This document shows positions 45,683-54,728 of a stretch of DNA of 64,000 nucleotides, piece by piece. The notes beneath the pieces were generated by a model that was not told the origin of the DNA, did no database searches, and saw only the letters and a program-made list of their open reading frames with translations. Each line of letters starts with the position of its first letter. Positions within the stretch are counted from its first letter, which is position 1. The position numbers were made by a program, and so were the translations under genes. The DNA is from Hoylesella buccalis ATCC 35310 (GTDB lineage Bacteria; Bacteroidota; Bacteroidia; Bacteroidales; Bacteroidaceae), in contig NZ_ADEG01000087.1 in NCBI RefSeq assembly GCF_000177075.1, forward strand, positions 1-64,000, in the 5' to 3' direction.

Positions 45683-45860
45683 CCCCCATAGGCGCACGGC
45701 CGGCAGTTTAACGGGGCAGGTCATCGCATCTGCCCGCTTTAACCGTTCGTCACGAGCTTCACAAAACACATGCGCATTTGCTCGAGCGAGCGCATTTGCA
45801 CGCCAAAATTTGTTTAATTTTTTATCCAAAAAACAGCCTTAAAACAACCCTTCCCTACTT

Positions 45861-46206
45861 TCATTCTGGAAAAAATCAATAGGCATGGAAGGTGCATACA
45901 AGCGGTTGTCGTGGCAAGAAAAATCGATTTTCACCCCCAAAGCCTTGTTTTTACACCATTAACAGCATCATTTTGGCTGGCAATCTGTATGCCCTAATCA
46001 GGTAAAAGCATGCATATTTCACCCCAATTGCAATGCTTTTACCCTAAAAACGCATATAAGATGGATACATATTATCACCATGCTGACGTAATGCGTTAAT
46101 AATCAATCTAATAAGAATACGGCCTATTTTGGGCGAATTTGCACCAACAACCAAAGTTGTTTTGAAATAAGCGAAATATGAAGCGGTGCGTTGTCAAGAA
46201 AATTCA
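45861..46206 (+). repeat. Dispersed intergenic element, copy B
   Basis: 346 bp beginning CTGGAAAAAATCAATAGG and ending TTGTCAAGAAAATTC, homologous in reverse complement to 9260-9605 over its whole length. It lies in a gene-free gap of about 1 kb (45683-46688) between the sulfatase-fold gene and the queuosine operon. The 178 bp before it and about 145 bp after it show nothing recognised. Confidence 0.65.
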
Positions 46207-46350
46207 TTATCATGAGCTGTCTTCACCTACATAATGCAGTGGCTGTTTTTGCTCAAGGGGCCACAGGAATACATGACCCTGAAAAAGAGGACCACTGCTG
46301 TTTTTCATGTTCTTTCCTTACCGTTTGACGGGATGGTTTCTGACATTTTG

Positions 46351-46382
46351 CTTGCTGTACTCAGATTCATTTCGTATTTTTG
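46351..46382 (+). promoter_or_regulatory. Possible promoter of the queuosine operon
   Basis: TATTTTTG (46375-46382) with CTTG (46351-46354) 20 nt upstream, a near-consensus pair. It would give a leader of about 330 nt before queC. Confidence 0.4.
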
Positions 46383-46624
46383 CAAAAGCATTTGATAAAG
46401 CCACTATAACAATTTCACTATAGTTCGTAAAAATATGAGCGAATGCTTATGCGGCTATCCGCGGACAGCCAAGGAGTTCTTTGATAACATGACTAAGTAA
46501 CTTTTGGTTTGGTGTGTGCGCATAAGATGCGGAATGAACTGAAATTCATGAATCAACCATCTTATTTTTAACTGACTAAATGAGAATTAGCGGAGTTATT
46601 GATAAAGAAAAAACGTAGGTATTG

Positions 46625-46651
46625 GTTGTACACCACCCCTTGGTGAACAAC
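46625..46651 (+). other. Hairpin in the queC leader
   Basis: GTTG-TA-CACC (46625-46634) pairs with GGTG-AA-CAAC (46642-46651) around a 7-nt C-rich loop; total eight pairs and a small internal loop. It lies 68 bp before the queC start. It could be part of a regulatory leader, but it does not match the preQ1-I consensus that I know. Confidence 0.35.
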
Positions 46652-46718
46652 TTAGTAGATTATCTGTCTTCGTAGGCAGAAAGACATCATGGGGATAACA
46701 AGAATGGAAAGGAATAAA

Positions 46719-47375
46719 ATGGAAAAAGACAGTTTGATTATTGTGAGTGGTGGCATGGATTCCATCACCATGCTTTACGAGTACCAGCAGCGTATAGCAA
46801 TAGGCGTTTCATTCGATTATGGCAGCAATCATAACCAAAAAGAAATACCCTTGGCAAAGATGCATTGTGACCGATTAGGCATACGGCACATCGTCATTCC
46901 CTTGTCGTTTATGCACGATTATTTCAAAAGCAGTCTGCTGGAAGGTGATGACGCCATTCCCGAAGGACATTACGAGGAAGAGAACATGAAGTCGACAGTA
47001 GTCCCTTTTCGCAATGGAATCATGCTGGCTGTGGGTTGCGGATTAGCTGTAAGCAACCATTTGAAATATGTGATGATTGCAAACCATGGCGGCGATCACA
47101 CCATATACCCCGATTGCCGACCAGAGTTTATTGATAGTTTTTCGCAAGCCATGGCTGCTGGCACCTTTGAGGGTATCACCATTTTAGCACCTTATACGCA
47201 GATTAGCAAAGGCGAGATAGCCTTGCGAGGTAAAAAACTGGGTATCAATTATGCCGAAACTTGGTCGTGTTATAAGGGAGGAGATAAGCAGTGTGGCAAA
47301 TGTGGGACATGCGTTGAGCGCAAAGAAGCATTGGCATTTGCAGGTATCAATGACGACACGCCATACGAAGACTAA
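46719..47375 (+). CDS. queC: 7-cyano-7-deazaguanine (preQ0) synthase
   Basis: 218 residues from ATG 46719, chosen because AAAGGA precedes it at good distance and the family starts just before SLIIVSGGMDS; an upstream ATG at 46689 would add ten residues. The SGGMDS P-loop near the N-terminus binds ATP. Four Cys in a zinc-site cluster, SCYKGGDKQCGKCGTC, lie near 188-205. QueC makes preQ0 from 7-carboxy-7-deazaguanine, ammonia and ATP, on the way to queuosine in tRNA. queD and queE follow. queF is not in the window. Confidence 0.95.
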   Translation: MEKDSLIIVSGGMDSITMLYEYQQRIAIGVSFDYGSNHNQKEIPLAKMHCDRLGIRHIVIPLSFMHDYFKSSLLEGDDAIPEGHYEEENMKSTVVPFRNGIMLAVGCGLAVSNHLKYVMIANHGGDHTIYPDCRPEFIDSFSQAMAAGTFEGITILAPYTQISKGEIALRGKKLGINYAETWSCYKGGDKQCGKCGTCVERKEALAFAGINDDTPYED

Positions 47376-47462
47376 AAAGGCATTGATAACAAATAGAAAT
47401 TAAAAGAGGTGAAGAAAGAACCCATGCGGTTCTTTCAACGCCTACTGGTAACATCAAGAAAT

Positions 47463-47834
47463 ATGATTTATTGCGTATCCAAACGTATGGAAATTAGTGC
47501 CGCTCACCGGCTTTCGCTCTCTTACGAAAGCAAGTGCCAGTGTTTGCATGGACACAACTGGATAATTACCGTGTATCTATTTAAGAAAGACAAATTGAAC
47601 GCCGATGGGATGGTGTTCGATTTTACGCACATCAAAAAGGCTATTCACGATCAATTAGACCATGCTTACATCAACGACGTCATTCCCTATAATCCTACAG
47701 CGGAGAATATTGCGCGATGGGTCGTTAATCAATTCGACGAGTGTTATAAGGCAGAGGTGCAAGAAAGCGAAGGAAACGTGGCCCAGGCGATAGACGAAAC
47801 AAAGATAGTGGGTATAGAAAACCTCGTCATGTAA
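47463..47834 (+). CDS. queD: 6-carboxy-5,6,7,8-tetrahydropterin synthase
   Basis: 123 residues from ATG 47463. A GTG at 47409 would add 18 residues without family similarity. Zinc-binding His residues sit in ISAAHRL and CLHGHNW, with the catalytic Cys in SKCQCLHGH. VFDFTHIKKAIHDQLDHAYI is the second family block. It converts dihydroneopterin triphosphate to the carboxypterin used for queuosine. It lies 88 bp after queC and 12 bp before queE in a clear pathway operon. Confidence 0.93.
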   Translation: MIYCVSKRMEISAAHRLSLSYESKCQCLHGHNWIITVYLFKKDKLNADGMVFDFTHIKKAIHDQLDHAYINDVIPYNPTAENIARWVVNQFDECYKAEVQESEGNVAQAIDETKIVGIENLVM

Positions 47835-47846
47835 ATATAGCCGGAA

Positions 47847-48446
47847 ATGAATTGCGACGCGCGCACCTATAAGGTTAACGAAATATTTTACTCACTGCAG
47901 GGCGAAGGACATCATGCAGGTAGGGCAGCCGTGTTTGTAAGGTTTGCTAAATGTAATCTACACTGTTGGTTTTGCGATACGAATTTTGATACGTTTACGG
48001 AAATGTCAGCACAACAAATTATAGAAAACGTGCAACAATATGCGCCCTGTCACTTTGTTGTCATCACTGGAGGAGAGCCTACTTTGCAAGTAACGCCTGA
48101 ACTGTTGCAGCTTTTTCATATACATGGTTATTATGTTTCGATGGAAACAAATGGCACGCATCCCATTCCTAAAGGTGTTGATTGGGTAACCTGTTCGCCA
48201 AAAAAGGCATTTATAGAAGCTGGAGACGTGCATATTAAGCAAGCCAACGAGATAAAGGTGGTGTATGACGGCATACACCCGATAAGCACATTTGGCATCG
48301 AGTCGGAGGAACGATATGTGCAACCTTGTGACGTGGGCGATGAATTGAGGAATAAAGAAATTATGCAGCAAGCAATTCAGTTTGTGAAAACACACCCCCA
48401 ATGGAAACTGTCTTTGCAATTACATAAGCTCATAGGAATTCAGTAA
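47847..48446 (+). CDS. queE: 7-carboxy-7-deazaguanine synthase, radical SAM enzyme
   Basis: 199 residues. The start VNEIFYSLQGEGHHAGRAAV is characteristic of QueE, followed by the cluster-binding Cys set in FAKCNLHCWFCDTNF (CxxxCxxC). TGGEPTLQ is the radical SAM GGE motif. It rearranges 6-carboxytetrahydropterin to 7-carboxy-7-deazaguanine using S-adenosylmethionine and a 4Fe-4S cluster, between QueD and QueC in the pathway. Last gene of the operon; mutS has its own promoter downstream. Confidence 0.95.
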   Translation: MNCDARTYKVNEIFYSLQGEGHHAGRAAVFVRFAKCNLHCWFCDTNFDTFTEMSAQQIIENVQQYAPCHFVVITGGEPTLQVTPELLQLFHIHGYYVSMETNGTHPIPKGVDWVTCSPKKAFIEAGDVHIKQANEIKVVYDGIHPISTFGIESEERYVQPCDVGDELRNKEIMQQAIQFVKTHPQWKLSLQLHKLIGIQ

Positions 48447-48520
48447 CGATAATGACAGTTTGGTAAAATTTGGGATAAAGGAGCAAGACTTTTTTAAGAT
48501 TCTAAAAATAACTCAATTAT

Positions 48521-48551
48521 TTTGCCTACCAATCGTTTTTTGATAACTTTG
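48521..48551 (+). promoter_or_regulatory. Strong Bacteroidetes promoter for mutS, TTTG-N19-TAACTTTG
   Basis: TTTG (48521-48524) and TAACTTTG (48544-48551) are 19 nt apart, a full consensus match. The mutS ATG follows 24 nt later. Confidence 0.85.
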
Positions 48552-48575
48552 TAAATTCAACAGAAATATTCCCCT

Positions 48576-51239
48576 ATGGCACAGAAAGATAAAGGTCTTA
48601 CACCAATGATGAAGCAGTTTTTCAGCATGAAGCGGCAGCATCCCGATGCGCTGTTGCTCTTTCGGTGTGGCGACTTTTACGAGACGTATGGCGATGATGC
48701 CATTGAGGGTTCGCGCATCTTGGGCATCACGCTCACGAAAAGAAACAATGGGGGCAATAGTGGCGAAACGGCTATGGCTGGTTTTCCGCACCACGCTCTT
48801 GATACATATCTGCCTAAACTGATAAGGGCAGGCAAGCGCGTAGCTATTTGCGACCAATTAGAAGACCCTAAGAAAAAGCGAGAAGAACTGAAAGGTAAGA
48901 AGGGACTTTCCGCTACCGACAAGATGGTGAAGCGTGGCATTACCGAGTTGGTGACGCCAGGTGTGGCGATGGGGGATAATGTGTTGAACTACAAGGAAAA
49001 CAACTTCTTGGCAGCGGTGCATTTTGGTAAGGCGGCTTGCGGCGTGAGTTTTCTGGACATTTCGACGGGCGAATTTCTCACAGGTGAGGGTACTTATGAC
49101 TATGTGGAGAAACTATTGGGCAGCTTTGCGCCCAAGGAAGTGTTGTACGACCACAACAACAAGCGCGATTTTGATACCCATTTTGGCACCAAATACTGTG
49201 TCTTTGAATTGGAAGACTGGGTGTTTACCGAGCAGAGTGCACGCCAACGACTGCTGAAACACTTTGGTACCAAGTCGTTGAAAGGCTTTGGCGTAGAGCA
49301 AATGAAAAGCGGTATCGTGGCTTCGGGTGCCATTTTGCAGTATTTGGAGATTACCCAACATACCAATATCGGGCACATCACGTCGCTTGCCCGCATCGAA
49401 GAAGAACGCTATGTGCGGTTGGACAAGTTTACCATTCATTCGCTCGAGCTGATTGACACCATGCAAGAGGGTGGACGGTCGTTGCTGAATATTATCGACA
49501 AGACCATCACACCCATGGGAGGACGAATGCTTCGCCGCTGGATGGTGTTTCCGTTGAAGGACGTAACGCCCATTCAACAACGCTTGGATGTGGTGGATTA
49601 TTTCTTCAAAGACCCCGATTTCCGACAGTTGGTGGGTGAGCAGTTTCAGCGCATTGGCGACCTTGAGCGCATTATCTCAAAGGTGGCTGTGGGCAGAGTG
49701 TCGCCCCGAGAGGTGGTACAGCTGAAGAATGCGCTGCAAGCCCTACAACCCGTGAAGGCTGCCTGCATGAAAGCATCGAACGAGAGCTTGCGGAGAATTG
49801 GCGAACAGTTGCAGCTTTGCGAGATCATTCGCGACCGCATTGAACACGAGATACAACCCGATCCGCCCCTGTTGGTGAACAAAGGTGGGGTGATAGCCGA
49901 TGGTTATGATACCGAACTTGATGAGCTGCGACAAATATCGCGCAACGGTAAGGATTATCTGATACAGATACAGGAGCGTGAGGTTGAGCAAACGGGCATC
50001 GCGTCGCTGAAGGTGGGATATAACAACGTGTTTGGGTATTACCTCGAGGTGCGCAATATGTATAAGGATAAAGTGCCGGAGAATTGGGTTCGCAAGCAAA
50101 CATTGGCACAGGCAGAACGCTACATTACGGAGGAACTGAAGGCTTATGAAGAGAAAATATTGGGAGCTGACGAGCGCATCATGATGTTGGAAGACAAGCT
50201 GTTTCGTGAACTCATCGTCGACATGCAGCCGTACATTCCGCAGATACAGCTTGATGCCAACCTGATAGCCCATTTGGATTGTCTGCTTGGCTTTGCACAG
50301 GTGGCGGAGGAAAACCAGTATGTGCGTCCGCAAATAGACGCCACCGACGTACTTGACATCAAGCAAGGTCGTCACCCAGTCATTGAGATGCAGCTGCCCT
50401 TAGGCGAGACATATGTGCCTAACGACATCTACTTGGATACGGAGAAACAGCAGGTCATGATGATTACCGGACCCAATATGGCTGGAAAGTCGGCGCTGTT
50501 GCGCCAAACGGCATTAATAGTACTATTGGCGCAGATAGGATGTTTCGTGCCTGCGGAGCGTGCGAAGATAGGTTTGGTGGATAAGATTTTCACGCGAGTG
50601 GGGGCTTCTGACAATATCTCCTTGGGTGAATCAACCTTCATGGTGGAGATGACAGAGGCGGCAAATATCCTGAACAACGTCACCAACAGGTCGCTGGTGC
50701 TCTTCGATGAGTTGGGTAGGGGAACGTCAACATACGATGGTATCTCCATTGCCTGGGCGATTGTGGAGTACTTGCACGAGCAACCGCGGGCTCGGGCGCG
50801 CACGCTTTTTGCCACACACTACCATGAATTGAACGAAATGGAGAAGCATTTCCCGAGGATTCACAATTACAATGTGAGTGTGAAAGAGGCAGATGGCAAA
50901 GTGATTTTTATGCGTAAGTTGGAACGTGGCGGCTCAGAACACAGCTTTGGTATTCATGTGGCCGAGATTGCGGGCATGCCTCGAAGCATCGTCAAACGTG
51001 CCAATGCAATCTTGAAACAGCTGGAAGCTGATAACAGCGAGGTGGGTTCGGTGGGCAAACCCAGCGTGAAACGCTTGGAAGAGAGCAGGGAAGGCATGCA
51101 GTTGAGCTTCTTTCAGCTGGACGACCCCGTGCTTTGTCAGGTTCGTGACGAGATACTCGGTCTTGACATCAATAACCTTACGCCCATGGAGGCATTGAAC
51201 AAACTCAACGAAATCAAGAAAATCATTGGGGCAGAATAA
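48576..51239 (+). CDS. mutS: DNA mismatch repair protein MutS
   Basis: 887 residues, the usual MutS length. The mismatch-reading loop is [13 protein letters not shown] (residues about 29-41) with the Phe-x-Glu pair. Connector, lever and clamp domains follow at about 135-590, and the ATPase at about 600-810 with Walker [11 protein letters not shown] (near 632), [12 protein letters not shown], and [13 protein letters not shown]. The C-terminus has the short dimerisation tail ending KIIGAE. MutS binds mispaired or looped bases and recruits MutL. The GPNMAGKS P-loop has Ala where Gly is common, which is within family variation. Confidence 0.97.
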   Translation: MAQKDKGLTPMMKQFFSMKRQHPDALLLFRCGDFYETYGDDAIEGSRILGITLTKRNNGGNSGETAMAGFPHHALDTYLPKLIRAGKRVAICDQLEDPKKKREELKGKKGLSATDKMVKRGITELVTPGVAMGDNVLNYKENNFLAAVHFGKAACGVSFLDISTGEFLTGEGTYDYVEKLLGSFAPKEVLYDHNNKRDFDTHFGTKYCVFELEDWVFTEQSARQRLLKHFGTKSLKGFGVEQMKSGIVASGAILQYLEITQHTNIGHITSLARIEEERYVRLDKFTIHSLELIDTMQEGGRSLLNIIDKTITPMGGRMLRRWMVFPLKDVTPIQQRLDVVDYFFKDPDFRQLVGEQFQRIGDLERIISKVAVGRVSPREVVQLKNALQALQPVKAACMKASNESLRRIGEQLQLCEIIRDRIEHEIQPDPPLLVNKGGVIADGYDTELDELRQISRNGKDYLIQIQEREVEQTGIASLKVGYNNVFGYYLEVRNMYKDKVPENWVRKQTLAQAERYITEELKAYEEKILGADERIMMLEDKLFRELIVDMQPYIPQIQLDANLIAHLDCLLGFAQVAEENQYVRPQIDATDVLDIKQGRHPVIEMQLPLGETYVPNDIYLDTEKQQVMMITGPNMAGKSALLRQTALIVLLAQIGCFVPAERAKIGLVDKIFTRVGASDNISLGESTFMVEMTEAANILNNVTNRSLVLFDELGRGTSTYDGISIAWAIVEYLHEQPRARARTLFATHYHELNEMEKHFPRIHNYNVSVKEADGKVIFMRKLERGGSEHSFGIHVAEIAGMPRSIVKRANAILKQLEADNSEVGSVGKPSVKRLEESREGMQLSFFQLDDPVLCQVRDEILGLDINNLTPMEALNKLNEIKKIIGAE

Positions 51240-51351
51240 TCAGGTGAAAAACCAAATGTTTGAATAACCAATCTTCCTGGGCATTGCCTTCCTTGTTTCC
51301 ATCCTATGCATTGCACTGCAACACTGAAGAGATTGCCGGGTAAAAATAACA

Positions 51352-51390
51352 GTAGGAGGTAAACGCTGATGATTAACGTTTACCTCCTAC
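51352..51390. terminator. Bidirectional terminator between mutS and peptide P2
   Basis: A perfect 14-bp stem GTAGGAGGTAAACG (51352-51365) pairs with 51377-51390 around an 11-nt loop. It lies between converging genes; T tracts are short on both sides. Confidence 0.65.
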
Positions 51391-51438
51391 TTGATGGATG
51401 TGTGTGGGTTTACCTTCTGTCAGGCACCACGCACATGT

Positions 51439-51618
51439 TTATTTTCCACCATCATACCATCGATTCTGCTCCCAGTCCTCGTCTTCCGAGTAGTCGAAGT
51501 CGGCCTTCTTGGCTCCTGCTGCTTCGTCTGGCTCCGATGCTACTACTACTTTCTTCAATAGGTCTTCGGCGTTGATTTTAATTATGTTGATGAGGGGTTG
51601 TTGATATATCTTATTCAT
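51439..51618 (-). CDS. Small acidic peptide P2, MxKxYxxP family, unknown function
   Basis: 59 residues, ATG at 51618, TAA at 51439. Start MNKIYQQPLINIIKINAEDL, then an acidic C-terminal half with AKKADFDYSEDEDWEQNRW. The pattern M-x-K-x-Y-x-x-P, a hydrophobic stretch with Ile-Lys, a Leu-containing linker, then AK-x-x-DFD and a late Trp is shared with P1 at 32526-32711. No signal peptide or membrane helix. It starts 8 bp after the large secreted protein gene ends, so it is translated from the same message; in P1 the order is reversed. The role is unknown. Confidence 0.6.
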   Translation of the reverse strand: MNKIYQQPLINIIKINAEDLLKKVVVASEPDEAAGAKKADFDYSEDEDWEQNRWYDGGK

Positions 51619-51626
51619 TTGTTTGC

Positions 51627-53927
51627 TTATTTAATGATTTTCTTTCCGTTCTGAATGTAGATGCCTTGAGGGAGGAGTTGTAGATTTCCCGTTGGGCTAA
51701 CCATGCGTCCGTCGATGGTGTAGATGGGTGCATGTGATGGTGTGTTATCCTTAGTATCGATTTGCTCAATACCCGTCACCGATCCATCCCAAATTTTGAA
51801 TTCGATACTCTTCGCCAAGCTGCCAGCTGGTTGCTTGGAGCGCAGGTAGGCACGGAAAGGCTTAAACGAAGCACCGTTAGACTTGACATAATTGAACTTT
51901 TGCGTGTTGAAACCGAAGATGTAATTACGATATCCGTCCTTGGAGGCAGGCAAGTTGCGATATTGGTAAGTGCCGATAAAGTCACCATCCGCAATCTTGC
52001 TGGCTGGGATTTGCTTGTTGAGAAACTCGATAGGCTTTTCGTTAGCTGTTTCGATAGCCGCATTCGGTTCTATCAAATAAGGTGTGTCTGCTTTAGTAGA
52101 GGTCACCTCCTCGAATGTTGCGGTGTTGCTGTTGGCAGATTTGAAGGTGTAGGCCTTTTCTACATTGAATTTCCTAAGGTCGTTTTGATCCATGTCAAAC
52201 GGTAAGCAAACGGTGGACATGCTGTGATATTTGCCGTTAGCATCTTGTCTACGGGCAAAGTTGCGGTCGAACCATACCTTATCAGCCGTAAAGCCTTCCT
52301 TTACACCGAAGGTATAGCCGCTCTCCATGTATTGTTTCTTGTCTTTGTTCAACCATACGCCGGTATTTGCTTTGTATGAGCCGTTGTCGTTTGTCAGCAC
52401 ACCACGGTCAGTAAGATAAAGCAGCGGCATATTTTTACCTTCTACTAAGACGTTGCAAGGGTGTTCGTGCCCTTCAAGTGCAAAGGTAGTGTTTGCATTA
52501 ACCTTTACCACACGATTGAGATTGTCTCCTCGGTCAAAGAGGCTGAACTTTTTTTCTTTTGTCAGATCAACGTACGATGTGTTAATATCATCATCACCTA
52601 TATTATTGGGGGTGTAATTCGCAGATGTTTGGTAGTATCCAGGCTGATTGGGACGCCACAGCATAAAAATGTCGCTCACCTCAAAAGGTTGGTCAGAAGT
52701 GAGAATCATGTAGCCTCTCGATTCCATTTCTTGCCCTTGAATGTTTTCTTTCTGAGTCATTCTAGCTGGAAATTCCAATTTCAACCACCCACCATTAGCA
52801 TCACGTTTTAGATAGTCTACGCGACCATGTTTATTAACCGTGCCGTATGCAGTATTCTTTGTAAGATCGGGATTGTCGTCAATACCAACCCCTGCTACAA
52901 CGGCACCATCTGTTTCAACCAAGTTGTACTTTTTATATAGATAGTCCCAAGCCTTGATACTCATTCGGACCTTAGCACCTTTTGGTGCACGTACAATGGC
53001 TTGGAACAGTGAATAGGCTAAACGGTCCTTTTGTTCTTCGACTGTAGCAACAGGTATGAGTGCATTTATGGAAAGACGATATTTTCCATCTGCGCCTTTG
53101 GGAGCTACGACAACCTTGTCGCTACTAACTTGTCCTGTCCATCCTAAAGCGTTTTGTTTGTATGTGTTTCGGGCATATTGATTTTTGTTTGCATCAGTGG
53201 TTTTGAATTCTTCCCATACAGGATCGAAAAGATATGTACCGTCGCCATTGCTCTTCACAAACATCACGCCTTTGTTCATGTGCTGATTAAAACTATTATA
53301 GCGATTCAAAAGGTTGGTGCGATAGTGACGCACTAATAGTTTTTGATCAGCGAGTAGTGAGCCTTCGGTGGTACTGTAGCATTTAACTGTATTATCGATG
53401 GGGCGAGGGATGCGTACTACTTCAAGAACTTTACCAGTGTAGTCTTGGAAGAATAATTTAATACTGCTTTGCACATCCATATCCCACCAGCCACCGCCTT
53501 GAACTACAAAATCATTAAATTCTACCAAGTCATTCTTATCTTCATTAATATTTGAGTTGTAATAATGAAAGTGACAATAATTTGGTAAATAATACCGATT
53601 TCCATTGGCATCAGTTCCTACAACTTTAACATTTCCAGACGTTTGATATGTTTTGCCATTCTCTTCAACGGTTCCTATGCGCATGTGAAAATCTTTCCAG
53701 TTGTCGTTAGCTTCACGATTCACACGCTCGTTGACAAATGAAAATGTAATTTCACCGTAGATGTTATAACCGCCATAGGTATAATTTCCTGTCCTGTACG
53801 TGTACAACAATTCTTTCGAATTGTTCGGATTTACTGTCCATTCCCTGTTACCAGCCTTGGCTGTGACGGAGGACAGCAGTGCGAGGCACGTAATTAATAA
53901 TGTGTAAAAATGTTTTCTTGCCATCAT
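51627..53927 (-). CDS. Large secreted protein with C-terminal sorting-like segment
   Basis: 766 residues with a signal peptide (MMARKHFYTLLITCLALLSS, cleavage near TAKAG). The body is Tyr/Asn-rich and mostly beta, without recognisable catalytic motifs (e.g. YTYRTGNYTYGGYNIYGEIT and FVVQGGGWWDMDV). It ends IYTIDGRMVSPTGNLQLLPQ, GIYIQNGKKIIK, resembling the C-terminal segments of many exported Prevotella proteins, some of which are signals for type IX secretion; that route is inference here. Its stop is 8 bp before the small peptide P2. A possible -7 box lies 29 bp upstream. Start could be Met1 or Met2. Confidence 0.75.
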   Translation of the reverse strand: MMARKHFYTLLITCLALLSSVTAKAGNREWTVNPNNSKELLYTYRTGNYTYGGYNIYGEITFSFVNERVNREANDNWKDFHMRIGTVEENGKTYQTSGNVKVVGTDANGNRYYLPNYCHFHYYNSNINEDKNDLVEFNDFVVQGGGWWDMDVQSSIKLFFQDYTGKVLEVVRIPRPIDNTVKCYSTTEGSLLADQKLLVRHYRTNLLNRYNSFNQHMNKGVMFVKSNGDGTYLFDPVWEEFKTTDANKNQYARNTYKQNALGWTGQVSSDKVVVAPKGADGKYRLSINALIPVATVEEQKDRLAYSLFQAIVRAPKGAKVRMSIKAWDYLYKKYNLVETDGAVVAGVGIDDNPDLTKNTAYGTVNKHGRVDYLKRDANGGWLKLEFPARMTQKENIQGQEMESRGYMILTSDQPFEVSDIFMLWRPNQPGYYQTSANYTPNNIGDDDINTSYVDLTKEKKFSLFDRGDNLNRVVKVNANTTFALEGHEHPCNVLVEGKNMPLLYLTDRGVLTNDNGSYKANTGVWLNKDKKQYMESGYTFGVKEGFTADKVWFDRNFARRQDANGKYHSMSTVCLPFDMDQNDLRKFNVEKAYTFKSANSNTATFEEVTSTKADTPYLIEPNAAIETANEKPIEFLNKQIPASKIADGDFIGTYQYRNLPASKDGYRNYIFGFNTQKFNYVKSNGASFKPFRAYLRSKQPAGSLAKSIEFKIWDGSVTGIEQIDTKDNTPSHAPIYTIDGRMVSPTGNLQLLPQGIYIQNGKKIIK

Positions 53928-53955
53928 TAAGCCTTTTTTAAGTTTGTAAACTCTT

Positions 53956-53963
53956 CAAAAGTA
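53956..53963 (-). promoter_or_regulatory. -7 box for the secreted protein/P2 operon
   Basis: Minus strand TACTTTTG matches TAnnTTTG, 28 bp upstream of the ATG at 53927. No good -33 match. Apart from a tRNA and another -7 box, the rest of the 53928-54728 gap shows nothing recognised. Confidence 0.5.
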
Positions 53964-54219
53964 TTTAGAATTTATGTAATATTTTTACCCCCCCCTATTT
54001 GTTAAGAAAGTTTAACAGTTCGCAGCATCTGGGAGTGACTCCAACCTGAGAAAAGCCAGGCGGAACATGTTTTTCTGAGACAGAAGGAAACAAATAAGTT
54101 AAAGGGAATGCTAGTGGCTACAACGCTATTTTGAACCACCAAACTATCAAATTGTAACTTTTAGAGAGACTAAAAAAGGTTACACGCGCAGCAGGTTGGC
54201 GTTGATAGTTTGCGAAAAG

Positions 54220-54291
54220 TACTCCCACCGGGAATCGAACCCGGATCAAAGGTTTAGGAAACCTACGTTCTATCCATTTAACTATGGGAGC
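54220..54291 (-). tRNA. tRNA-Arg, anticodon CCU
   Basis: 72 nt on the minus strand. Acceptor GCTCCCA pairs with TGGGAGT, the T-arm has GGTTCGATTCC, and the anticodon loop TTCCTAA gives CCU. The 3' CCA is not encoded. The first pair of the anticodon stem is T-T, a mismatch. It decodes AGG codons. It stands alone, not within a cluster. Confidence 0.9.
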
Positions 54292-54575
54292 AAATCAGTG
54301 TTTGTCGCAGCGTTGCGTGGGTGTGCAAAGATAAACATTTTATCAGTTCGACCCAAATAAAAGCAATACTTTTCTATTTGACAGGCAATGGCCATACCAG
54401 CATTGCGTTTGTTAAACGACAGACATTCGGTGAAATTAGCGACAAAAAAGAAGCGGTAGGTTATCAAGAACATTCATACCGGTGTGGCATGCTGAAATAC
54501 GCAACCAACTAGTTAATTTAAGTAAAATTTATTCAAGAAATGACTCTATCCAGCGCTATTGATGAGATTATTCGT

Positions 54576-54583
54576 TAATTTTG
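54576..54583 (+). promoter_or_regulatory. -7 box for the second SusC/D locus
   Basis: TAATTTTG matches TAnnTTTG, 145 bp before the SusC ATG. The -33 is weak. Confidence 0.4.
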
Positions 54584-54728
54584 CTTTGGCTAATTCATCT
54601 ATTACAGTAAATCATGCTACACCCAAACAGCCCCATTCAAACTTGTCTTCATGTGAAGCATGTAGGTGCTCAGCAGGTTACTTGAATGGATAGGTGGCCG
54701 TAATTAAAAACTAAAACCTAAATTTACA

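Noticed and set aside
45131..45829. 232-codon minus-strand ORF, and similar ones at 44429-45079 and 43868-44380
   Set aside because: All are antisense to the well-supported sulfatase-fold gene and show no recognisable domain.
46383..46718. preQ1-I riboswitch
   Set aside because: I could not find the C-rich loop followed by the A-rich tail pairing that defines it; only an unrelated hairpin is clear.
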